A stretch of 64,000 nucleotides of DNA. Source: Lycorma delicatula. Lineage: Eukaryota; Arthropoda; Insecta; Hemiptera; Fulgoridae. The translations under genes were made by a program, and so were the position numbers. Where the stretch lies: positions 56,747,959-56,811,958 of the forward strand of contig NC_134456.1 in NCBI RefSeq assembly GCF_047948215.1, read 5' to 3'. Position 1 is the first letter of the stretch. Each line of letters begins with the position of its first letter. Positions 1-12,063 of this stretch are shown piece after piece. Under the pieces are notes generated by a model. That model was not told where the DNA came from, made no database searches, and saw nothing but the letters and a program-made list of their open reading frames with translations.

Positions 1-235
1 TTAATATCACCCGATATAACCATTATATTACCATTTTTATAACCATTTATGTTTATTTTTAAAATATAATTTAACCAAATTTAATTTACGCTCGATAACT
101 TTGACTAATTAAGACAGTAAAGTTTTGTATATGTAAATACATTCAGTAATTATTGCAATTATTTATTATTTAATCAAAACACAACTGTTAATTAGTCGAG
201 GTTAGCGCACGAAACGAGCGTAGGTTAACTTTGAG

Positions 236-800
236 TACGACCCAGAAATCAAAACGCCAGAAGATGGAGTGGCACCCTCAAACTCACCACATCCCAAAAA
301 AAGCAAAAATGATAAAATCAAAACCATGCTAATATTTTTCTTTGATAGTAATGTCATTGTCCATAAGGAGCCTACAGGACAGACTGTAAATCAGTATGTT
401 TACCGAGAAATTCTTCAAAGACTACGGAAAAGATTTGCCCGCGTGACACCAGCCATCAAAGATAACTGGATGCTGCATCAAGAAAATGCACACCTTGACA
501 CGCTGCAGTCTCAAGTAATTAGTTTTTGGAACAGAAAAACATTCCTGTAATTACTCAACCACCTTTATCACCTGACTTGAAGGACACAATTCTGGAAAAT
601 TAGAAAATTTTTGAAAAAATGTATGCCACCACATGAAGGACATTCCGGTTTCTGAGTTCCAACACTGTTATGAAGAGGGGGAAAACCGTTTGGACGTTGT
701 GTTGCTACCAATGGGAACTATTTCAAAGGTGATAGAATCCATGTGTAATTGGATGGTTTAAAAAGTTTTTTGAATCAGTCTCATTACTTTATTTAGAGAC
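236..800 (+). pseudogene. mariner transposase, C-terminal half, decayed
   Basis: Remnant of a Tc1/mariner-superfamily transposase, the nuclear enzyme that cuts and pastes mariner elements. Reading starts mid-protein with a YDPE-like segment (236), then a PHPKKSK linker, MLIFFFDS, VHKEPTGQTVNQ, HQENA and, after a frameshift near 525, PPLSPDL; a third frame gives GRCVATNGNYFKGD and the terminal NQSHYF. These follow the order of mariner transposases. The N-terminal DNA-binding half is absent, at least two frameshifts break the frame, and the second catalytic Asp position reads Glu (HQENA against the usual D-N-A). It is therefore dead. The 441-780 part recurs inverted at 37683-38006. Family assignment is firm; the subfamily is not. 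Confidence 0.85.
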
Positions 801-2029
801 CTCGTATGTAAAATATAATTATTATTATAATAATATAAATTATTTTAAATTAAGATCAATTATTATTTATTAATTTATAATAATTTATTATATCTAAATA
901 ATTTTTATCTCTACAAAAATATAGAACCCACTATAGACTTAAGACCAAGATGAATGACCAACATGAAATCCCATTCATCCCTGTTACACTTACAAAAAAT
1001 ATTAGATGTCGATGTTTTTTTGGAATAAATATATTATTTAAATGAATCAAAGTGATTTTTCAATATTGATAAAGAAATACAGGCAATAAATTTTACATTA
1101 ATTTATTGTTTTTTTTTTATTTCTTTAGTTCTTTAAATGTATTTACAATTTACAAGTCTGATTTCTTGTTTCTCTAGGTTTTAAAACCTTTCTTTGGAAC
1201 AGTAAAAAGGGTTTTCTTAGAAAAGTACAGAAATGTTTTTCTGAAGTGTTGCTAATTAACTGATTCAACCTTTTTCGACTAGTCTTGTTTCTGTGTAAAT
1301 ATTTTGTTCATAACTACAGTGTATTATTCACTTAAAAGTAGTACTTGAAAACGGATCTCGGGGAGACTCCAACCACTTGTAATATAAAATAACTGAAACG
1401 TTATTTACGCATTTAAAAACAAGACATGGAAGAAAAAAGGATGAAATTTTAGTAAAATTAGTTTGAAAACTATCAGCCTTTCGAAGATTAATGACGTACC
1501 AACAAAATAAAAATCTTAAGAAATTAAACCCTGATGTTTAAACGTTTGGTTCAACATTTAAGAGGTGATTTTTTTTTTAAATTAAGAATAATCAAACTTC
1601 TGTAAATATTTTTCTCTTTATTAAATATATTGGGTTTATAAAAGTAAATTAACTAAATTGCAAAATAATTAAAAGATTTAGTACAAAACTTAAGAAGATT
1701 TATTAAAAAGTAAAATATTTTCAATACAAATAATCTCACAACTTCGAAAAAATGTCTTCAATTCCATTAGTTACTTTCAATAAAAAATAATTCATAAAGA
1801 TCTTGAATTTTCAGCACGGTGGCCCTCCACTATCATTATGGTTTTATTTCTGTTTATTATTTATTTATTACTTAGATAGCTTTCTTCTTACATTATTAGT
1901 GTTAACTGGTTTCTTTCCGATTAATAATTTTTTCCTTTGGGTTTTAGTCTGTAACGTATTACATAAGTTCTATATTGTTGTATTTCTGCTTTACTCTTCA
2001 CTTCTTTATTTCTGAAATATTGTCGATAT
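781..2029. other. AT-rich spacer, no gene seen
   Basis: No coding match was found. The portion 781-1489 exists only in the left arm. The portion 1490-2029 is shared with 37171-37680 of the right arm and leads into the first degenerate array unit. The short open stretch at 1803-2015 has low-complexity hydrophobic composition and no family resemblance, so it is not called a gene. Confidence 0.6.
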
Positions 2030-5000
2030 TTTTGATGTGGGGGCCCTCCACCCCACTTCATCACCACCCCAGAATAACCATGTTATTCATCCACTTCTGT
2101 TTCCTCTTCATTTCTTGATTTAGAATTATTGAAAACTTTTAGCGGTGGGGGCCCTCCTCCCCACCACACTTTATCGCCACCCCAGAATAACCATGTTATT
2201 CATCCGTTTCTGTGTGACTTCACTTCTTGATTTATGAATTATTGGAAATTTTTAGAGGTGGGGGCCCTCCTCCCCACCACACTTTATCGCCACCCCAGAA
2301 TAACCATGTTATTCATCCGTTTCTGTGTGACTTCACTTCTTGATTTATGAATTATTGGAAATTTTTAGAGGTGGGGGCCCTCCTCCCCACCTCACTTTAT
2401 CGCCACCCCAGAATAACCATGTTATTCATCCGTTTCTGTGTGACTTCACTTCTTTATTTATGAATTATTGGAAATTTTTAGAGGTGGGGGCCCTCCTCCC
2501 CACCTCACTTTATCGCCACCCCAGAATAACCATGTTATTCATCCGTTTCTGTGTGACTTCACTTCTTGATTTATGAATTATTGGAAATTTTTAGAGGTGG
2601 GGGCCCTCCTCCTCACCTCACTTTATCGCCACCCCAGAATAACCATGTTATTCATCCGTTTCTGTGTGACTTCACTTCTTTATTTATGAATTATTGGAAA
2701 TTTTTAGAGGTGGGGGCCCTCCTCCCCACCTCACTTTATCGCCACCCCAGAATAACCATGTTATTCATCCGTTTCTGTGTGACTTCACTTCTTGATTTAT
2801 GAATTATTGGAAATTTTTAGAGGTGGGGGCCCTCCTCCCCACCTCACTTTATCACCACCCAAGAATAACCATGTTATTCATCCGTTTCTGTGTGACTTCA
2901 CTTCTTGATTTATGAATTATTGTAAATTTTTAGAGGTGGGGGCCCTCATCCCCACCTCACTTTATCTTCACCCCAGAATAACCATGTTATTCATCCGTTT
3001 CTGTGTGACTTCACTTCTTGATTTATGAATTAGTGGAAATTTTTAGAGGTGAGGGCCCTCCTCCCCACCTCACTTTATCATCACCCCAGAATAACCATGT
3101 TATTCATCCGTTTCTGTGTGACTTCACTTCTTGATTTATGAATTATTGGAAATTTTTAGAGGTGGGGGCCCTCCTCCCCACCACACTTTATCGCCACCCC
3201 AGAATAACCATGTTATTCATCCGTTTCTGTGTGACTTCACTTCTTGATTTATGAATTATTGGAAATTTTTAGAGGTGGGGGCCCTCCTCCCCACCTCACT
3301 TTATCGCCACCCCAGAATAACCATGTTATTCATCCGTTTCTGTGTGACTTCACTTCTTTATTTATGAATTATTGGAAATTTTTAGAGGTGGGGGCCCTCC
3401 TCCCCACCTCACTTTATCGCCACCCCAGAATAACCATGTTATTCATCCGTTTCTGTGTGACTTCACTTCTTGATTTATGAATTATTGGAAATTTTTAGAG
3501 GTGGGGGCCCTCCTCCCCACCTCACTTTATCACCACCCCAGAATAACCATGTTATTCATCCGTTTCTGTGTGACTTCACTTCTTGATTTATGAATTATTG
3601 GAAATTTTTAGAGGTGAGGGCCCTCCTCCCCACCTCACTTTATCGCCACCCGAGAATAACCATGTTATTCATTCGTTTCTGTGTGACTTCACTTCTTGAT
3701 TTATGAATTATTGGAAATTTATAGAGGTGGGGGCCCTCCTCCCCACCACACTTTATCGCCACCCCAGAATAACCATGTTATTCATCCGTTTCTGTGTGAC
3801 TTCACTTCTTGATTTATGAATTATTGGAAATTTTTAGAGGTGGGGGCCCTCCTCCCCACCTCACTTTATCACCACCCCAGAATAACCATGTTATTCATCC
3901 GTTTCTGTGTGACTTCACTTCTTTATTTATGAATTATTGGAAATTTTTAGAGGTGGGGGCCCTCCTCCCCACCTCACTTTATCACCACCCCAGAATAACC
4001 ATGTTATTCATCCGTTTCTGTGTGACTTCACTTCTTGATTTATGAATTATTGGAAATTTTTAGAGGTGGGGGCCCTCCTCCCCACCTCACTTTATCGCCA
4101 CCCCAGAATAACCATGTTATTCATCCGTTTCTGTGTGACTTCACTTCTTGATTTGTGAATTATTGGAAATTTTTAGAGGTGGGGACCCTCCTCCCCACCT
4201 CACTCTATCGCCACCCCAGAATAACCATGTTATTCATCTGTTTCTGTGTGACTTCACTTCTTGATTTATGAATTATTGGAAATTTTTAGAGGTGGGGGCC
4301 CTTCTCCCCACCTCACTTTATCGCCACCCCAGAATAACCATGTTATTCATCCGTTTCTGTGTGACTTCACTTCTTGATTTATGAATTATTGGAAATTTTT
4401 AGAGGTGGGGGCCCTCCTCCCCACCTCACTTTATCGCCACCCCTGAATAACCATGTTATTCATCCGTTTGTGTGACTTCACTTCTTGATTTATGAATTAT
4501 TGGAAATTTTTAGAAGTGGGGGCCCTCCTCCCCACCTCACTTTATCGCCACCCCAGAATAACCATGTTATTCATCCGTTTCTGTGTGACTTCACTTCTTG
4601 ATTTATTAATTATTGGAAATTTTTATAGTGGGGGCCCTCCTCCCCACCTCACTTTATCGCCACCCCAGAATAACCATGTTATTCATCCGTTTCTGTGTGA
4701 CTTCACTTCTTGATTTATGAATTATTGGAAATTTTTAGAGGTGGGGGCCCTCCTCCCCACCTCACTTTATCGCCACCCCAGAATAACCATGTTATTCTTC
4801 CGTTTCTGTGTGACTTCACTTCTTTATTTATGAATTATTGGAAATTTTTAGAGGTGGGGGCCCTCCTCCTCACCTCACTTTATCACCACCCCAGAATAAC
4901 CATGTTGTTCATCCGTTTCTGTGCGACTTCACTTCTTGATTTATGAATTATTGGAAATTTTTAGACGTGGGGGCCCTCCTCCCCACCTCACTTTATCGCC

Positions 5001-5400
5001 ACCCCAGAATAACCATGTTATTCATCCGTTTCTGTGTGACTGTTCACTTCTTGATTTATGAATTATTGGAAATTTTTAGAGGTGGGGGCCCTCCTCCCCA
5101 CGTCACTTTATCATCACCCCAGAATAACCATGTTATTCATCCGTTTCTGTGTGACTGTTCACTTCTTGATTTATGAATTATTGGAAATTTTTAGAGGTGG
5201 GGGCCCTCCTCCCTACCTCACTTTATCGCCACCCCAGAATAACCATGTTATTCATCCGTTTCTGTGTGACTGTTCACTTCTTGATTTAGAATTATTGTAA
5301 AGTTTTTGAGGTGGGGGCCCTCTTCACCACCACTCTTATCTCCACCCCAGAATAAACATGTCATTTATCCATATCTGTGTTATTGTTCACTTCTTTATTC
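2030..5400 (+). repeat. 113-bp tandem array, about 30 units
   Basis: Head-to-tail repeats with a constant 113-bp step, seen from the recurrence of GGGGGCCCTCCTCCCC about 30 times. Each unit carries a GC-rich inverted repeat (GAGGTGGGG paired with CCCCACCTC) and the near-palindrome GAATAACCATGTTATTC. Units in the middle are nearly identical; the first (2030-2160) and last (5290-5400) are degenerate, as expected of a homogenised satellite. A 3-bp variant (GACTGTTCACTT against GACTTCACTT) marks the last four units. Because 113 is not a multiple of three, the open frames that cross two units are by-products and not genes. Confidence 0.97.
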
Positions 5401-5417
5401 ATGAATTTTCGTAATAA

Positions 5418-5990
5418 TGAGCATTGGAAAATTAGCATGGAGAAAATGAGGCCGCAACAAATATTATATGTTTCTAATTACACCATTTATAATTAAAAAA
5501 ATCAATGTTCTGTTAGCCAAACTTGTAGAGTATTTAGTAATTTTTATGGTGCACCTTATCGTCCATCAGAGCAACTTATTCGTCCGAATGTTGATAATTT
5601 TTGAAAAACATTAATTCTACTTCATGAAAAACCAACAAGACCTGTAAGTACAGACGAAAATATCGGTATTGTCAGTGATAGTTCAAGAAGATCGGAAGTA
5701 TCTAAACCACATCCTGCTACCAAATTATTCCATTCATTTAATCAATTTTGCGATCGAATTATTTGACGTAATATTCTAGTGAATTGTCCTCCAAGATCAT
5801 GTGACTTAACACCAGTAGATTATTTTCTTTGGGGATGTTTTGCTCTTTGTTTATGCTGATAAACCAACAACAATTCACGCTTTGGAAGGAAACATAACTC
5901 TTGTTATTAACAACATAGGTCCCGAATTACATTTAAATTGGTTCAAAATTGGAATTGTCTAGTCCTGTTGATCTAAGTTAATCGTGGTTG
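5418..5990 (+). pseudogene. internally deleted mariner-like transposase
   Basis: An N-terminal part (motifs FYGAPYRPSEQLI and RPVSTDENIGIVSDS, typical of the helix-turn-helix half of a mariner-like family common in insects) is joined almost directly to a C-terminal part (RRNILVNCPPRSCDLTPV then DYFLWG, the region of the third catalytic Asp, then ADKPTTIHALEGN in another frame). The whole central catalytic core, including the first two Asp positions, is missing, and stops and frameshifts occur. It looks like a MITE-type deletion derivative that could once have been moved by a full-length relative. The same deletion is present in the inverted copy at 33865-34432, so it predates the duplication. 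Confidence 0.8.
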
Positions 5991-6479
5991 AAATTATTTT
6001 CAAAAATAAACGGAAAAATTATCTTTGATAAAAACAAAATTGTTTTTAAACTTACCTTTTTATGTGTTTTATTTCAATTCAAAATTCTATCACTCTAAAA
6101 CAAACACCCATTATAAATGTTGTAAATGTGTACCACTTGTCTTTTCCAGGTCTTCTGTATCACGCCTTTACCTTATTTGAAGCTTTTGTTTTCTTTACTT
6201 ATTATAAAATTATTTTTTTTAATTTATGTAATTTGTTACTATTTTAGTTTTTACCCGACATTTTTAACCGACAGTTTTTAACCGACCCATGCACTTTTAT
6301 TAGATATTTGAATAGAATTAAATATTTAAATTACATGACGTTGCTGTGTTACGAATTAAACACTGCTTAATTATTGTTTAATTATTGTTAATTATTGTTA
6401 ATTATCACTGTTAATTATTGTTTTAATTTTTATTAATAAAAAATAAAAATATTTTATTTAGATCGTATGTATCTAATGT

Positions 6480-6590
6480 TATATTTTTTATAGATCCAGT
6501 GAAAGTAGTAAAAAAAGTTGATGGCTCTTGTAAGGGACAAATGGCTCTCCTTGTGACAGACTTGCATGACAAAATATGATGTCCCAAAAA
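6480..6590 (+). other. degenerate copy of exon-like segment
   Basis: After a TTTTTTATAG splice-acceptor-like junction this matches the start of the exon-like segment at 33235-33412 (minus) through AGTGAAAGTAGT and AAGGGACAAAT. Here the frame is broken by stops (TGA, TAA), so it cannot code. It marks the inner edge of the left arm. Confidence 0.4.
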
Positions 6591-7239
6591 TTGGGTGTCA
6601 AATGTTTTGCTAATATATGTGTGTTTTGCACCGCTTTTGACCTTATATCTCAGGATAGACCGAACCTATTTTCTACAAATTTTGCCCAATTATTATATGG
6701 GTCGTCTATATATGGGTAGTATTTAAAAATTTTTAAAAAGAAGAGTTTTAAATTTTTACTTCGTTATACCTTCAATCTACGGTATAGGAACATAACTTAG
6801 TAAAAATTATCGAGTAAAAATGATGGTTAAACGCAGAACTATCTCGGTAAATTTTCTCTTTATACAGCCAAAATTTAATCACAACCATACGAATGTAATA
6901 TTTTAAAGAAAATTTCATTTGATTATGCTTTTTCTATCAAACTTTACTATTTCAACTGTATGCGTAAATACAAGATCATTTGTATTTAAAGTCCATCCCG
7001 ATTATCTAAGTTGATGACTAACATTAATTTTTGTCTTCAAAAGCACACAAATGTTTCATATTCATACCTATACACAAATTATAGCTTGTCCAAGCCGAAT
7101 TGGCACAGATCTGGCCTAAAGGCCTAAGTAAGGTATATAACTACAGTTTATAAGCTATCGTGATTTTAGTTATTGTAAAAATAATACGTACAAGCCAAGC
7201 ATTATAACTCAGGAAATGAGTCAATCACCTTTCTCAGAA
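6591..7239. other. AT-rich, no gene seen
   Basis: No coding similarity, tandem repeat or RNA gene was recognised. Confidence 0.5.
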
Positions 7240-8330
7240 TCATTCAAGTGTGTGGCGGGACGGACCAAAAAAAATTTCACAAAATTCACAAACAACTGCC
7301 GACGGTGAAAAAGATAAGGTTAGCGATTAAAGATGCCATTGGTTATTCAGGAATAGAGACTTATTTGAAAAAAAGTCGAAAATGTCGGAAAAGTTCTCAG
7401 AGCGACATGACATAAGATTTAAGCGTATTCAGTATCGTGACTACCGTAAAAATGTTTAGAACCGAAAATAGGCCGAGAATATATCTCGAAAAATCTTTCT
7501 CTCACTACATCGTAGTGTTTTGATTCAGGTGATGGATAAAAGTTACTGTTTCGAAAGGCAGCAAATTTATTATAGTGCGTGTCGGAGGAGAAATGGATTT
7601 TATACCAAACGCCTTACTAATTTGGCAAGCAAGTTTAAAAAGTGGTAATTACAGAGGTCAAATAAAAGCGGAAAATTACTTAAAATGGACAGAAGAATTG
7701 TTAATTCCAACCTTCCCAATAATTGTGTTGTAATTTTTTACAACACACCCTGTCGCAAGGCCGTTTTAGAAAAATTTCAGATTTCCAATTTATAAAAGAA
7801 GATATGATAATCGGTTTCAGAAGCATTATGTTCTTCATTCATTCCTGCCGTTTGATTTCTGAAACAACAATTGTACAATCTGGTAAAAGCAAACAGAAAA
7901 CGTTTCTGTTTATGCGTTTGACGAACTTTTACAAAAATAATGGGCATGATGTTCTCCAAATACCTCCATGCCACTCAAATTTAAATCCTATCGAGATGGT
8001 CATAAGTTAACGGACGTAACAAATCATACTGTAACTTTTGATATCAAAGATATTCAAAAGCTATGTGAAAATAAAGTGGCGGGTTTGAAAGAAAAAAAAC
8101 GGGAAGCTGTATTTTAATAAAGTTAAGGAAACAGAAGCTGAATTTATGCCACAAGGACGCATTTTTGACAATGCTATTGAATCATTTATTATTTTTTTAC
8201 TAGAAGATAATGAAAGTGACATCGATGATTACGATGATGATTCTGATGACAGTAACATCGTAAATTCTAATAATTCTTGCAAAGTGGATGGCGTTCATCG
8301 TTTTATTATTAAAATAGTTTTGTTTTGTTC
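7240..8330 (+). pseudogene. IS630/Tc1-like DDE transposase relic
   Basis: Decayed transposase of the insect Tc1/mariner-IS630 type with a long acidic C-terminus. Recognisable pieces in order: LIIVRVGGEMDFIPNALLIW near 7570, SGNYRG then ENYLKWTEELLIP near 7640-7710, a VVIFYNTPC segment where the family has a catalytic Asp (here Tyr), the IPPCHSNLNPIEMV block near 7960-7998 (Glu retained), VTFDIKDIQKLCENKV near 8031, and an Asp/Ser-rich tail at 8205-8265. The N-terminal third is barely readable. Several frameshifts and stops exclude function. The N-terminal half of the same family survives separately at 38016-38520. Confidence 0.8.
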
Positions 8331-8654
8331 TACCATTTAAAAATAATTAATTTCTGCTGTAATTTATTATTCCATTATTTACTGTTTGTAATCATTATCT
8401 TGCATTTACTTTTCAATATCTGTTTGAAAATAGAATGATTTATTTTATTGCGAATCAAAATGATTTTGATATTATACCTTTTAAGAGTAGGCTCTCTATT
8501 TCACAATTTCCCGCTTCACATAAGCGCTGCGCTTTTGTAATTCTTAGCACGTTTTCCATTTTGAAAAATGCATAATAATAATTTCTTTCGAAGAAAATGG
8601 TCGGATATTAATTAAAAGGTTTCAGTTAGGAAATTAAATTTGACATAAAAAATC

Positions 8655-8680
8655 TATATATATATATATATATATATAAT
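8655..8680. repeat. (TA)n microsatellite
   Basis: Uninterrupted TA dinucleotides seen directly, flanked by AT-rich sequence. Confidence 0.95.
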
Positions 8681-8989
8681 TAAATTAAATTAAAATTAAA
8701 AATGTAATAATGTTCGAAATATTAACATTGAGGTGATTAAAATATAAAAAAATTGTGTTCTGCGATTCAATAATAACAACACAACACATCTTAAGAAGGC
8801 CTATTCGTTGTTAGGTAATGAAGCAAATATTATGCTAAAAGCATGGCACGAGTAGAATAAACGGAACTGCGGCTGTCGCTGCCGTAAACATGAATATTCG
8901 TTGCGCCGCCTGTACGTTGCCTGATCAAAGAAATCTATAATATAAAGAACTTCTTAAAAGGTTCAAACCCAGCCAATCCGCCACAGTAA

Positions 8990-9240
8990 TGAGAACGATA
9001 CCATAGAGGTGAAACGTTATACCTTACCGACTGGGCTCTGTTAAAGAGCGGTAACAAAAAGGATACTGAGATACCTGGGCCATATTTACACAGAATGGAT
9101 GAACAGAGAGTAAATAAACAAACATTCATTAAACTCTGGAAGAAAAAGAGCAACCATGGGTACGTATAACGGCGAGGAAAGTAAAGAATTACACAAAAAT
9201 GAAATGGCCGGAAAAAAGAAAGATAAAAACACGCGGAAAG
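8990..9240 (+). pseudogene. RTE-like LINE ORF2 C-terminal scrap
   Basis: Fragment of the region after the reverse transcriptase of an RTE/CR1-like LINE. Visible: VKRYTLPTGL, KRILRYLGHIY (compare the common R-x-GHI-x-R motif of these elements), then after a 1-bp shift RMDEQRVNKQTFIKLWKKKS. No catalytic domain is present. The long open stretch on the opposite strand here (8935-9306) is hydrophobic and resembles nothing. Assignment rests on a short motif run only. Confidence 0.45.
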
Positions 9241-9377
9241 GATGAAAGAATATATATTGAGAGAAAAGAAAAATAAAGAAGAAGAAATGATATTTGCTTG
9301 CTTCATTGTTGTCCTAACTTAAAAAAAATAAAATTAATATATTTTAGAAGTAAAAAATATAAACAAATTAAAAAAAT

Positions 9378-9440
9378 GTATATATATATATATATATATA
9401 CACATATATATATATATATGTGTGTGTGTATGTGTGTGTA
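9378..9440. repeat. (TA)n / (TG)n microsatellite
   Basis: TA repeats pass into TG repeats. A similar (TA)n plus (CA)n tract lies at 10081-10114. Confidence 0.95.
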
Positions 9441-10770
9441 AAAGAGGAAGAGGGTTTTTTAAATTCACTTCATTAAAGCGAAAACTTTAATGAGTTGAAT
9501 TAATGTATTGTGAACTGTGAGTGTCTATTTCTGTGTGAGCTGGGTTTGAACTGATTGATTATGAACATCTAAAATCAATTTCTAGATTTTTTGAGTTCCA
9601 TTCCGAGTTTTCGAAGGTTAAAATTGTTTTTTAAACCTGTAATTTTTTTTAATTTCATTGTAACAAATGTAGAAATCAACCTGATTTTTGGTGAGAATAA
9701 TTTTCATGTCAATAAACCGATTTCTTGATTTTTGCAATTCGTCCTTGAAAGGGAATGAAGAAAGGTAAAAAAATTTTTGAAAAACGATTGTAAATTTTCC
9801 CAATCCCGACTACAGTAAACGAGATATTCAGTAGATCTGGGCTTGCAAATACTCTTCAGATAAATATTTAAAAACCACTTTCGGTTTTTTTTTTAGGGAT
9901 GTGAAAGTATACGGCGCTGTGGCTCAACGAATACAGCCACTGTGACCATTACTGTATTTGTGACTGGCTGTACCTGCCTCCAATTACCTGACTAATGAAT
10001 ATAAAACAAAAATATTGACCACTACGGGAAACGCAAGTAACTATTTAACTATTTACCGCGAGCTGAGACAGGAAGCTAGTATGTATATATATATAAATTC
10101 ACACACACACACATTCATAAATGAAAATAAAGTATGAAAATGTTTAAAAGAAACTTTTTCAACTGAGAAAAAGTACAATTTAGCAAATTCTCCTTTCTCA
10201 AAACGATCTATTTTTCTGTATGAGACCATCACACTTAAAAGCCAACAGGGACTCGCATAGGTGAGCAAATCAAAAATTTTAAATGGATATTTTAAGAAGC
10301 AATGAAAAAAAATTTTACTTCAGGCTACTAAGGGCTACGTAACCGTTTACATACACCTTACTATTATGTTAGGTATGTAACCAAAATGGCAGTCATTTAA
10401 GACTATTTACAACTTTTTTCAAAAGTGACCTACATTATATTCCAAGTAGTAATTTCATATCTAAAAATTGAATGAAGGTAAGAGGATTAGTTAAATTCTA
10501 TTTCTTTATTTTTTTGCTATTAGGTAGCTATTTGAGAGTTACTTATAAGATTACAGAATGTTAAAAGAGGCCTCATCTCTTAGAAACTGAATGCATATAA
10601 TTGTTAAAATGCATATATTGATGTGAGATGTATAAAATAATTATTAGATATTGTTATGATTGGAGCTGGAGTGAGAAGGACTGTTTATTGCCTGCACATT
10701 TGAGTATTGCCAATCTCTGTGGAATTTAAACAAGATTGCGTAATCATATTTCGTTTGTTAAAACGCGGTT
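9441..10770. other. AT-rich, no gene seen
   Basis: No family resemblance was found on either strand. Short open frames at 9618-9803 and 10053-10268 (minus) are low-complexity and overlap microsatellite sequence. Confidence 0.5.
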
Positions 10771-11752
10771 ACTGTTGAAGAACGTATATTCGTGATGAAA
10801 ACTTACTTAGAGACGAAATCTCATGTTGTATGTCGGCGAAATTTCAGGAAGAGATTAAAAAAGGAAGCGCAAGTGAAAAATCTTACTCAGAAATTAATTA
10901 AAATATTTCACGAAACAGGTTTGCTGTTAGATCAGAAACATGCCGACACAGGTCAGCCTTTTAATTGTACAGGTCGTACAGGACATTAATGCTGCAGTTA
11001 ATTAAGATCTCCTCATAAATTTTTTACGAAGACTAAGTTAGGAAAAGTACATTTCACTAGGTTCAGTCACACTGCAGCGAGGAGTATGTTGAAATGTTAT
11101 TCGTATCGAATACAGATTATCCATGAGCTAACTAATGTTGATTATGCTAAAAGGATTCATTATCGTCAACGGTTCAGGAACTTTGTCAGAGGTAACACTG
11201 GGGTTTTAGATCAAGTGTTTTTCACAGATTAAGAGTGGTTTCATCTTGGTGGGTATGTTAATAGTCAGAACTACCGAACATGGAATACTGAAAGCCCACA
11301 AATTTCTTTGAATCTCCCCCACCCACAAAAAAATTGGCGTATGGTGTGCGGTTTTAAGGCGATGAATAATAGAACCCTTGTTTTTTGGAAAAACTGAGGA
11401 TGCTTCCGTCCATAGACAAATTAATCAACTATTCATAGGGTTACTACAAGAGGATGAGTGTGACTGCTAGTTGTAACAGGACAGCGCCACTTATCATAGA
11501 GGTTGCTCTACTATGGAGATACTACAGGTTTTTTCGTTAGAAGAATGATTTCTAAACGATTGTGGTCACGAACATCTCCTGATCTAACTAGTTCAGACTT
11601 CTTTCTGTGGGTAATTTTAAAGAAAATTTTTATTGGAGCAATCCATACATCCTGCTGTAATTGAAGACAAACATTACCGAACACATTCAGGAAATAGATA
11701 AGCAACCGCAGGCAATTCACGGAGCTCTACGTCGCAGAATACATGATCAATA
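10771..11752 (+). pseudogene. mariner-like transposase, near full length, decayed
   Basis: Almost the whole length of a mariner-like transposase can be followed with frameshifts: VEERIFVMKTYLETKSHVVC (N-terminal helix-turn-helix region, 10774), LTQKLIKIFHETG, a MRRLS-like stretch near 11025, SLGSV, the RNFVRGNTGVLDQVFFTD block with first Asp (11168-11229), YVNSQNYRTW, KIGVWC, QDSATYH with second Asp (11480), and SPDLTSSDFFLW with third Asp (11577-11613), then EHIQEIDKQPQAIHGALRRR. The three catalytic Asp are readable although stops and shifts interrupt the gene (for example a stop just after the first Asp). Same broad family as the deleted copies at 5.4 and 34 kb, but a different lineage. Confidence 0.8.
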
Positions 11753-11829
11753 ATAATCATCGTACACTATGCAAAAATAAACATATGACAACAATCAATG
11801 AAGGATTCAACTCGCATGTATGATTTCTG

Positions 11830-12063
11830 AGGAATGGAATATTATAAACAATTAATTACTGCGTGGTGGCGGCGGTAATGTCACGCCATGCGGCTACGAT
11901 GTCATTCCATCCCATATCGTGGCGCGTTTACACAACTTCCAACAAAAACAGAAATGTTGCCGCCTATTGTAAAAGGTCTCCCAGTTATAGAAACTTGCTG
12001 AAAAAAGCATCAAAATTTACAAAAATTCTATCTTCTACAAAACTGGATTTGTTTGTTGTTTAA
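11830..12063 (+). other. GC-richer segment with short open frame
   Basis: A local rise in GC with GTGGCGGCGG near 11863 and GGCGCG near 11921. An open frame runs to 12063 (66 codons, GTG first). It resembles no family and could be a decayed exon or the flank of the mariner insertion. No function is proposed. Confidence 0.25.

Larger units (their letters stand above)
441..6542 (+). repeat. left arm of giant inverted duplication
   Basis: This block is matched in reverse complement by 33341-38006. Shared parts in order are the mariner C-terminus, the spacer at 1490-2030, the 113-bp array, the internally deleted mariner-like gene and an exon-like end. The left arm has an extra segment at 781-1489 that is missing on the right, and more array units. 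Scattered substitutions and indels separate the arms, so the event is not very recent and the arms are not a simple assembly echo. Outer limit 441 is where the right arm meets an unrelated transposase relic; inner limit 6542 follows a shared AAGGGACAAAT. Confidence 0.85.

Noticed and set aside
2340..5300. A series of ~78-codon open frames in the left satellite array
   Set aside because: They repeat with the 113-bp unit, change frame from unit to unit and end at the same place; they are by-products of the repeat, not genes.
2030..5400. CRISPR-like array
   Set aside because: The whole 113-bp unit repeats with no unique spacers, and the context is eukaryotic.
8935..9306. 123-codon minus-strand open frame
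   Set aside because: Hydrophobic, low-complexity and opposite a LINE-like fragment; no family resemblance.
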